Assembly: GCA_022592435.1 (NCBI GenBank)
Contig: JABYQS010000682.1
Span: forward strand, 1 to 15,441
Direction of reading: 5' to 3'
DNA from: Cerioporus squamosus
Lineage: Eukaryota > Basidiomycota > Agaricomycetes > Polyporales > Polyporaceae
Length of the DNA: 15,441 nucleotides
Below are positions 1 through 7,656 of this stretch, in pieces; positions within the stretch are counted from its first letter, which is position 1; every line of letters begins with the position of its first letter. Under the pieces are notes generated by a model. It searched no databases. It worked only from the letters and a program-made list of their open reading frames with translations, and was not told the DNA's origin. The translations under genes were made by a program, and so were the position numbers.

Positions 1-32
1 GCGGATCCCGATGCTCATGTTGTGTCACATAG

Positions 33-431
33 GATGTTCGGTCAGCAGACGGACAATGCCATTGTTGAACGCCTCACTGCGACCCTCGAGGCTAAGGTCG
101 CAGTGTACGACACCATCCTCGGCAAGTCGATGTATCTCTCCGGTAACGTGTGTGGGCGTTCAGACTTTTGCGTGGCACGAGGTCTGACATGTCTGACCGT
201 CTCTCAGGAGCTCACGCTTGCGGACCTCTTCCATCTTCCCTACGGTTTTCTCCTCGTGAAGCAGAACTTCGACTTCCTCGAGTCGGACAAGTACCCTAAC
301 GTTGCCAGGTAAGCTCGTCGAATACGAGATGTACAAGGGATCGCTTACTGACAGGGTTGCGATTGCTCAGGTGGTGGAAGGACATCTCCAGTCGTGCTTC
401 CTGGAACAAGCCTGAGGTGAACGGGGCGTGA
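33..431 (+). CDS. Phi-like glutathione S-transferase, 5' partial (C-terminal helical domain)
   Basis: This is the 3' part of a GST whose N-terminal thioredoxin-fold domain lies outside the window. The exons read 33-147, 208-308 and 371-431 (TGA at 429-431); positions 1-32 are the tail of the preceding intron, ending in TAG. All junctions are GT-AG and match the complete paralogue at 2318-3135 exon for exon (115 and 101 nt in both). The visible protein is the all-helical C-terminal domain, which forms the hydrophobic substrate site. It carries the N-capping motif TLADLFHLPYG and ends in WWKDISSRASWNK, plus a short tail differing from the paralogue. About 30 of 38 residues match the paralogue in the first visible exon. 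The intron sequences are also recognisably alike, which indicates a fairly recent tandem duplication. Substitutions are mostly conservative, so the copy looks functional. The presumed role is glutathione conjugation or peroxide reduction in the cytosol, inferred from the family. Confidence 0.92.
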
Positions 432-1681
432 GGCTTTGCGGAGGGATAGATCATACCAATACCCGATGGAATTTGCCGTTTGATGTGGCGTGCACTACGA
501 CTATAGACGGCTGTCATTCACTTCCTCACAGTCAAGGCCACGTCAGGATTATTCTGAGCAGCGGTAACCTTGGTCGACTCAATAACCGGAGCGGTCAAGA
601 GACTATAAGTAATAGTATACCGCACCCCCGTCCCTTCGAACCGCCTTCACATGCAGGGCATAGCTGTGATCAACCGAGTACCTCAGAGCCGCTTTCATAC
701 CAAGATGCATGCTCGACATCCGACATCTCTCTGTCGCCATCGGTCCAGATCAACGTTCTCCAGACGCAATTGCGCAACTTCACGCGTCCACGTGACCGCG
801 ATTCGGCATTCGACCTCGGGGATTGCTATCGAGAAACATTGGTCAGCATGCCCCGAGGGATCCATATATCAGCACCTCTCGTGTCTCTGGCTCACTCCCT
901 TCTTCTGCTCTCACGTCAGGTCTCTGGCTCTTCACGTCTCGCTCTTTGCATTGAGTATTCCTCGCACGTCTCTTCCTCCTACCCGTCGACGTCGTCCCTA
1001 TGACCATGGACCAGAGAGACTCGCGGAAGATCAATTGAACAAGAGGATGAAGTGCGGTCACGTTTGAGAGTAGATTGCAACTCACGTCGTCTCCACCGGA
1101 ATCCCTGGCACGGCTAGTACATCCGGTGTGGATGGCCGAGAGTTTCGGCCAACGTCCCTCGGCGACTCGGACGCGGGTGAGTAACTCCGGTCATCTTTTT
1201 TCGCGTACCAGCTGCATTCATGATAAGAGATGGAGGAAGTGACGGATCGTCGGAAGGTCAGGCCTCATACAGGGCGCATGCAGGTCGCGGCTGCGCCACG
1301 GAGTTCGCGGAGGTCGGTCTGTATGCTTACGCCGGATGTCGGTCGACAGTGGGAGGGAAGTGCAATGTTCCTCCCTCCGTACTGTTGTCAGCCGTGCTAT
1401 CCGAGACTGTCGGCTTCTACAGCAACGACATTGGCGGATAGCGCGAGCTTCGCCGGGACAGAGCGCTGTAGCAGGCGGCCAGGATGAGTATCCTGACAAT
1501 GCATGGATTATACGACGTCGGACGTTGATTGAGGTCAGGGTGCGATACCGATGTGGGATACCCATCGTGCGTCGCGCTAGGCCGTCGTGAGGGTTCCCAA
1601 CATCGTCCGTACAGTCTCGTACCCGATACGTCTTCCCACGGTGGCGACTGCTCTGTCTCTATTTAGTATGTAGGGTGTTGT

Positions 1682-1708
1682 CGAAGTACAGATTGCATCT
1701 GTACTTCG
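1682..1708. repeat. Perfect 12-bp inverted repeat with 3-nt loop
   Basis: Positions 1682-1693 (CGAAGTACAGAT) are followed by a TGC loop at 1694-1696 and then by the exact reverse complement at 1697-1708. This is a near-perfect palindrome in the middle of the gene-poor region. Function is unknown. It could be a remnant of a small inverted-repeat element, a cruciform or transcript hairpin, or a dimeric protein site. Confidence 0.85.
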
Positions 1709-1737
1709 TCTATACTTCCGCGACGGACGCATCTTGC

Positions 1738-1780
1738 AAGCTTCCTCTAAATCATTTCATTCGAATGTGAATGGAAGCTT
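1738..1780. repeat. Inverted repeat (8-bp arms) enclosing a 10-bp palindrome
   Basis: AAGCTTCC at 1738-1745 and GGAAGCTT at 1773-1780 are exact reverse complements separated by 27 nt. The interior contains the perfect palindrome CATTCGAATG at 1758-1767. It lies only 30 nt downstream of the 1682-1708 hairpin. No flanking target-site duplication is evident by eye, so a transposon origin is not established. Confidence 0.7.
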
Positions 1781-2220
1781 CTTGCGAGACTACTGGCCTT
1801 ACCAGTTGCTGCTTATCTGCAATGTCAGCCACTGTCATATCTGACCATTTCTTCTCATGAACAGCTGCAACTGCTCTCGACGTGATCACGATGAATGGAA
1901 GTAGCTCTGGGCAACTTTGCCCATTGCCGCAAGCCAGGGAAGACCGCCTGGAACCTGAATGGCAGCGAAGCCGGTGGCTCGCCGCCCGTTTGTTGATGAC
2001 TTCATCTGTATGTGTCATTGCTTACCGCCTCCGCGATTTCATTCTCATTGGACGCAGAGCTGAAGTATAGAACGCTGACAAAGCCATACAAGGAGGGCGT
2101 GGTAAGCGTCCGTCACATTGGGCACATGGGACACCGTGAAGCTGGGCAAGTGCAACCGCATGCGGCGGCCAGCCTGCGAGTCTCGCAGACGTTCGCGCAC
2201 ATTCGATCTCCCAGATCACT

Positions 2221-2240
2221 GGATAGATAAAAGGGAGGGG
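2221..2240 (+). promoter_or_regulatory. Putative TATA-like element of the phi-like GST gene
   Basis: GATAAAAGG at about 2225-2233 lies about 90 bp upstream of the ATG at 2318. A C/T-rich stretch at 2269-2293 in between is consistent with a transcription start. The other complete GST gene in the window has a TATAAAG at almost the same distance from its ATG. An AGGGG pentamer (2236-2240), the core of fungal stress-response elements, adjoins it but could be chance. Confidence 0.45.
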
Positions 2241-2317
2241 ACATCGATCGTTGCGAACACAGCAGCTGCCTTCGCCTCCCACCTCCCCTCGATCTAGCAT
2301 ACCCATCGACGACCCAC

Positions 2318-3135
2318 ATGGTTCTCAAGCTCCACGGTAACCCGCACTCGACGTGCACCAAGCGTGTCCTCACCGTCCTCGAGGAGCTGAACGTCCCCTA
2401 CGAGCTCGTCGTGGTCGATTTCGCCAAGGGCGAGCACAAGTCGCCTGAGTTTGTCGCCATCCAGCCGTTCGGCCAAGTCCCCTACCTCGACGACGACGGC
2501 TTCAAGCTCTACGAGAGCCGCGCCATCGCCCGCTACATTGCCCTCAAGTACGGTGGCATCGGAAAGCTTATCCCTGACCCTTCCGACTTCAAGAAGACGG
2601 CGCTGTTCGAGCAGGCCGCGAGCGTCGAGCAGAGCAACTTCGACGCGTTTGCGTCCCCGCTCGCTTATGAGAACGTTTTTAAGCCGTGAGTGAAATGTCT
2701 CTACTGAAGCTACAAAAAAGATCCCGATGCTCATTTTGTGTTGTCTAGGATATTTGGTCAGCAGACGGACAAGGCTGCTGTGGAGCGCCTCACGGCGACC
2801 CTCGAGTCTAAGCTCGCGGTGTACGACACCATCCTCGGCAAGTCGAAGTACCTCGCCGGTGACGTGAGTGGCGCGTTGAGACTTCTACGTAGCAGCGTAC
2901 TGACAAATGACCTACCGTCCCAGGAGCTCACGCTTGCGGACCTCTTCCATCTTCCATACGGTTCTCTCCTCGCGCAGCAGAACATCGACTTCCTCGAGTC
3001 TGGAAAGTACCCCAACGTCGCCAGGTGAGCTCGTCCGATACGACGTGCACAAGAGATCGCTTGCTGACAGGGTTGCTCAGGTGGTGGAAGGACATCTCCG
3101 GCCGTGCTTCCTGGAAGAAGGCGACGGGGGCGTAA
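2318..3135 (+). CDS. Phi-like glutathione S-transferase, complete
   Basis: Four exons (2318-2685, 2749-2863, 2924-3024, 3081-3135) encode 212 aa, the usual GST length. All introns are GT-AG and 56-63 nt. Residues 1-80 form the glutathione-binding thioredoxin fold. The start reads MVLKLHGNPHSTCTKRV, with Ser11 in the phi/theta-type STCT motif as the likely glutathione-activating residue. The cis-proline is Pro55 in FGQVP, and Glu66-Ser67 in YESRAIARY contacts the gamma-glutamyl group. Residues from about 95 to 212 are the helical domain with the N-cap motif TLAD (164-167) and a WWKDISGRASWKK end. It likely conjugates glutathione to electrophiles or reduces peroxides in the cytosol; in wood-decay fungi such enzymes handle plant-derived toxic compounds (family knowledge). 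Strong preference for C-ending codons suggests high expression. The start is fixed by the domain beginning and an upstream TATA-like element. It is a paralogue of the partial gene at the window start. Confidence 0.95.
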
Positions 3136-4201
3136 GCACATGCTGTACGAGAAACTGGATGTATCGATACCATGGTAGTCAACAAAGTGAATTAAACGTC
3201 CATAACATATGTTCGCACACGTCACGCGGATGTTTCGAGTTCATCCGCCGTTGCTGTACCCGGCGGCAGTGTGGCACCGTGCTCAGGGAAGCCGACTCCT
3301 TCAAAGAAGGTCTCCTTGATTAACGAGCCAAGGGATACTGTATTTCTCGGGACTTCAAGATTATCTGTGGATACATGCATGCGATAGCGCTGCGCCGGGT
3401 GCGCCGCTCTGCTACACCGGTAACAAAATTTACTAGGGGGCCATGACCGATGTCGCCGACGCTGTGCATGCGAACATAGACGCCGTTGACGCCCGGATCG
3501 AATGGTCAGATGAACTGGCTCGACTTGCTGGAGCTCGCCGAAGTCAAACGCCTCTTCGCAAACCACCACGAGCCTAGCAGTCAAGCGTCCTTCGACTTCC
3601 GCTCCCGACACGGTGAGTGACAAACTTCATACGTCTCTTTCCGAGGAAAACCACCGTGTGCTCCATACTAAGAATATCAGCAAGGCTGATGGCTACTACC
3701 GTGTGGTCCTCCTCCCTCCTTTCCAGTAAGGTTACTGCGCTTCGTCTTATTGTCTGTCTTGCTACTCATCATACTTGCTGGAGATGACTTTCGGAGCTGT
3801 TGAGCAACCCAACGGGTTTTCTGCCGGTCTTCGATAGGTTCGGCGGTCGGACCGAGAAGGTTACCTGTCTCGTAGGGAGGATGACTAGTATGACTTCGTA
3901 CTTCGTCGACTGCGTACGCATGTGCATAGCCATCGAAGGCGGGGCGGACAATTATCTCCGTGCATACGACAACGCAGCATATTCGCTGCGATCCGCTGCG
4001 CGGGGCTGTGCGCTGTTTGCAGCGGCAAATGCCACGCCATTCCCCGCGAGAGCTTCTTGGGCACTGCCCGTACTGCGCTTCCCCTTGGCTTCGATCCTGT
4101 GGTACCGCAGAAAATGCTCAAAATTCCAGAGGATGAAGGGATTGCTTACCCCTACTACTTATTCCTCGCAGATTCCTCGTCAGAGTTCTGGGTAGTTCAC
4201 G
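3136..4201. other. Intergenic region upstream of TF1, with a weak exon-like trace
   Basis: This 1.07 kb separates the GST stop from the TF1 start and presumably includes the TF1 promoter; I see no clear TATA box near 4202. The only coding-like signal is at 3510-3612 (+). There 34 codons starting MNWLDLLELAEVKRLF run into a good splice donor (GGTGAGT, intron from 3613). An acceptor at 3680 would continue the frame to a TGA at 3785-3787. A second amphipathic stretch in another frame starts at about 3442 (ATGACCGATGTC). I recognise neither. They may be relics of a decayed gene or chance. Confidence 0.4.
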
Positions 4202-7200
4202 ATGTCTTCCGCGGACGAAGACAGCACTCGGCTTACGAAGAAGCGCAAGCTCCAACGCGCGTGCGATCATTGCAGACACAAGAAAAGTATGTCGCTGTCT
4301 TATGTTCCTCAATCAATGTAGCTGACCTGTCTTCAGTCAAATGTAGGCGGCGCGAAACTCCATCCGCACCTATGTCTCATAGCCCCTGTGTGCAGGCGAT
4401 GGCCCGCAGATGCCCCACAATCGCTGTTCGAGATGTATCGCGCGGCGAGCCGAGTGCACATACAATGAAGCGTTCAGTGTAGGTCGCATGGTAGTCATTT
4501 AATGGTCCCCATACTGAGATCATGGCAGAAGAGCACGTATCCGAGTAGGCAAGTCGTCCTCACTTCCCCTCATCTGTATGACGAGTTAGTCTAAGGCTTG
4601 TCCACAGCTATGTCGAGAATCTCGAGAGTCGCCTCGAACGGATGGAGAAACTGGTGAACAAGGTAAAGAATGAATAGTCATCACCCCCATCGCTGCTGAA
4701 TGCGTTGTCCAGCTCTGCCCGGACGCCGATCTGTCAAAGGAACTGGAGGGCTCCCAACCCGCTCCGGAGGCATCCGCAGATACTCCTGCATCTGCTGCAT
4801 CCCGAGCCAGCTCCTCGCGCCGAGAAAAACTTAGCTCTCTTAGTCCTTCAGTTCTCGGCTTGTCTCCCCAATCACCAGTCGGATCGGACAGCGACGAGGA
4901 CGGAGACACCGAAGAAGATCTCACGGACGGATTGCGCAAGCTCTCAATCGATACTCATCCGTACCGGTTCCATGGACGATCTAGCGGCATGCTCCTTCTC
5001 AGAGAGGCCGGGCAAATCGCGACGGGCAGTTTATGCGGACAAGAAAAGGGCCCCTATCGGCATGAGGCAAGGTCTAGACTTTACTCATGGAGGATGCGGT
5101 TGGCTAATCTTGCCTACCGAGTCTAGGCTCTCAGATTACCCAGAGAAGAACCGTTCTTCGATGATTTTCCTCCGGACGACCTGCTGGACACGCTTGTAGA
5201 GCTGTACTTTCGCAAGGTCAACGACATGCTGCCACTTCTTCACGAACCGATGTTCAAGCAAAGCATACGAGACGGGCTGCACCTTCGAAATAGCGGGTTC
5301 GGGGCGATAGTACTTCTCGTGTGCGCGAACGGCTCTCGCTTCGTCCGCGACCGGCGCGTATTGCTGGATGGCTCGGACGATTGGCACTCCGCCGGCTGGA
5401 GATGGTATGAAAAGGTCGAGGAGAAACAGAAGCTTGAGCTCGCTCCGGCAAAGTTATATGACTTGCAGCTCTGCGTGGTGCGTAAGATCGTTTTGCATAC
5501 CGACTATACTTCGGACACTCACCATGTTTTGGACCTCCTAGTTGATGGCGCACTTCCTCAGTGGCTCGATGGCACCGCAGTCTACTTGGACACTTATCGG
5601 GAACGGAATCCGAAGGGCTATAGACGTCGGCGCTCACAGAAGAAAGGTGTATAATGCAAACCCGACGATCGAGGATGAATTGTGGAAGAGGGCCTTTTGG
5701 TTCGTTCTACTTCTGCTACTGCTGACGGTATCTAATCCTTCGCCAGGATATTGGTTGCTACTGAGTGGACACATAGCTACGGACTTGGCAGACCTTCAGC
5801 CATCCATGACGAAGAGTAAGTGTCCGCTTCACAGGGTTTTGTCCTCTTGCTAAGCTTCTACAGCATCGACGTCGCCCTCCCTACAATGATTGATGATGAG
5901 CACTGGAGCTCACCTGGGCAAGACGATATACCGCAGCAGCCGGAAGGGAAGCCCTCGAAGGTTGCAGCCCTTGTCTCCTTGATACGCCTCTCCCAGATAC
6001 TGGCTTTTGCTACTAGAACACTGGTGAGTCTGCGCACTTACTCGAACCGCAATGGCACGCTAATCTGCGAATGTTCAGTACCCCATCAACAAGTCAAAAC
6101 GAACTGATTCTTCGTGGGAGCAGCGTATAGTGGCCGAGCTGGACTCCGCTCTCAACAATTGGGTAGGCTCGCTCCCGAACCATCGTGAGTTCTTGTGCCA
6201 TTGACGCTACGTGCTTCATAACGCTCATTGATACTCCTACCCTGGTTCAGTGCGATGGGACCCCAACCGAGAAGATCCACTTCATCTGACGCAATCGGCG
6301 ACTCTCCTAGGGCACTACTACCAGGTACAAATAGCCGTACATCGACAGTTCCTTTCTGCAGCATATCGCGACTCCCCGTTATCTTTCCCCTCCGTCATCA
6401 TCTGCAACAATGCGGCAAGGTCGACTGTTCAGGTCTTCGAAGTGGTGCACAAACGCCTAGGAACCATATACCATGGGGGCGCAGTACGTTCTCTGGCTGT
6501 GTGTACTAATTAGTCCTGGGTCCATGACACTGACCATGAGTACGACGCAAGGGTCTTCTCTACATATCTGGGGCTGTGTTGATGAGGTCCATCTGGGGCC
6601 AGCAGCACTCGGGAAGAACCATCAACGTAGATCGAGACATCGCTTGCGTGAGGAAGGCGATCGAGATGCTCGAATCTATGCAGTACGAGTACGTGTCTGT
6701 CTTCCTGTTCTTCGGAAGTCCTATTGACGAGATTCTTGCAGAACGTACGTCGCTACATCAGCACGGTACGTCCATTTACTTCCGCTAGCAACGCACAAAC
6801 AAGCTCATCCCTTCCACAGTGACTACCTGAGTGTTCTCGTTGCCGCCCTCGACGCTCGTTCTGAATCGCAAGCCGTCCTGTCCACTCGAGAAGGTCCGAG
6901 CTCAACCGAACACCTGTCTTCATCTGCTTCTCAGCTCTCGCACGGGAACCCGCCTCAGAACTACGCTGCTACAGGACCGTCCTTCCTTCCATCCTCGACA
7001 TTCCCGCAATCCACGCAGCAGACAGCTACCCAGAATACGACCCGCGAATCCGACTCGCAACTCCCCGCCTCCTTCTGGGCAGAGCAACAGAGCATGCAGC
7101 ACGTGGGGCTTGCAACGGACCACATGGGCAGCACTGCTCACCCGCCATTGAATCAGTCTTCCTCATCTATGCAGACTTCCTTTTCCGCCTCAATGCAGGA

Positions 7201-7612
7201 CATCCTTTCAGACATTCAGGAGCCCTTCTCACGAATGGCGAGCGGCGGTCCACAGAACGTCGATGCACTTCGCACCACTCTGGGGGCGGGCCCTATGTCT
7301 GGACTCGAGCCCCTTGGGTATAGCGAGGCGGTCTCGCTATTCCAGACCTCCAGTACCGCGGAGCCGAGTCGGAGTGGGTTGCAATCACTCTTTCCGGAGG
7401 GTGCAGAATATCAGGGAAACCCGGATATCCCGGACTTCGCGGTGCTGAGCGATACGTTGTCGGCTTGGACGAACGGACCGACGTCGTTTGGGTGAGTTTT
7501 TGATCATCATTCGCTATTACTCCACCCTCATGGTCCGATAACTCGCAGATGGGAAGACTGGGGAGCGTACTTCAATAATCCAAACGACAGAGCGTCGAAT
7601 TCCGACACATAG
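4202..7612 (+). CDS. Zn2Cys6 transcription factor with fungal-specific TF domain (TF1)
   Basis: I read sixteen exons: 4202-4286, 4337-4342, 4396-4478, 4529-4548, 4608-4662, 4713-5066, 5127-5477, 5542-5699, 5747-5815, 5864-6023, 6079-6184, 6251-6483, 6552-6688, 6742-6765, 6820-7491, 7549-7612. They give 858 aa in one frame. Basic KKRKLQRA precedes a binuclear zinc cluster with Cys21, 24, 31, 41, 44 and 51 (CX2CX6CX9CX2CX6C). A short linker and coiled coil (YVENLESRLERMEKL, from residue 66) suggest dimerisation. Acidic residues 139-151 (SDSDEDGDTEED) follow. The fungal-specific TF domain runs from about residue 225 (FRKVNDMLPLLHEP) to about 580, including SYGLGRPSAIHDED. The tail is Ser/Gln-rich and ends in a conserved WEDWGAYF. 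It is a nuclear DNA-binding regulator; targets are unknown. Exon 2 is only 6 nt. Introns 4 and 6 probably use GC donors. Splice sites were set by comparison with TF2; a less well supported GT-AG path exists around introns 3-4 and at intron 6. Confidence 0.92.
4337..4342 (+). other. 6-nt microexon of TF1
   Basis: TCAAAT lies between a 50-nt intron (4287-4336) and a 53-nt intron (4343-4395). Together with the last base of exon 1 and the first two bases of exon 3 it encodes Ile-Lys-Cys31. Skipping it removes the third zinc ligand. The same microexon (TCAAGT) is present at 15129-15124 in the paralogue, which supports it as genuine. Confidence 0.85.
4549..4607 (+). other. Probable GC-AG intron (TF1 intron 4)
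   Basis: The donor AG|GCAAGT is the classical GC-intron consensus and the acceptor is CCACAG. Using it gives KSTYPSSYVENLE, matching KSYPSSYVENLE from TF2, where the aligned donor is GTGAGG. An in-frame GT-AG alternative needs weak donors at 4477 (GTGTAG) and 4545 (GTAGGC) and loses this conserved stretch. Confidence 0.7.
5067..5126 (+). other. Possible GC-AG intron (TF1 intron 6)
   Basis: The donor GAG|GCAAGG aligns with GTGAGG in TF2 after a matching exon end (PYRHE versus PHRYP). A GT-AG alternative at 5072-5134 (donor GTCTAG) is also in frame and differs by one residue, so the call is less certain than for intron 4. Confidence 0.5.
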
Positions 7613-7656
7613 AACAGAGCTTGCATACGTACGCAGCCGTTGCTCCTTTACATGAT

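Larger units (their letters stand above)
432..2220. other. Intergenic region between the two phi-like GST genes
   Basis: No gene can be supported in this 1.8 kb. Several frames are open for 60-190 codons on both strands, as expected in GC-rich DNA. None shows a known motif, consistent splice sites or the C-ending codon preference of the neighbouring GST exons. The longest, at 428-1003 (+), overlaps the GST stop codon and is low-complexity Ser/Thr/Arg-rich. The recognisable structure is a hairpin patch at 1682-1780, listed separately. The distal end presumably holds the promoter of the downstream GST. Confidence 0.6.

Noticed and set aside
428..1003. 191-codon open frame on + after the partial GST
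   Set aside because: It overlaps the GST stop region, is Ser/Arg-rich low complexity without a recognisable motif, and competes with other open frames on both strands. It is most likely a chance frame in GC-rich DNA.
2294..2734. 146-codon frame on - opposite the phi-like GST
   Set aside because: It is antisense to a GST exon with clear catalytic motifs. Its Glu/Val/Leu-rich composition is the mirror of the C-biased codons of the sense strand.
3922..4482. 186-codon frame on + reading through the start of TF1
   Set aside because: It runs in a different frame across TF1 exons 1-3 and their introns. The TF1 frame encodes the complete zinc cluster.
5072..5134. GT-AG version of TF1 intron 6
   Set aside because: It is in frame but the donor GTCTAG is poor, and the alignment with TF2 places the exon end at 5066. 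It is kept as a possible alternative rather than the main model.
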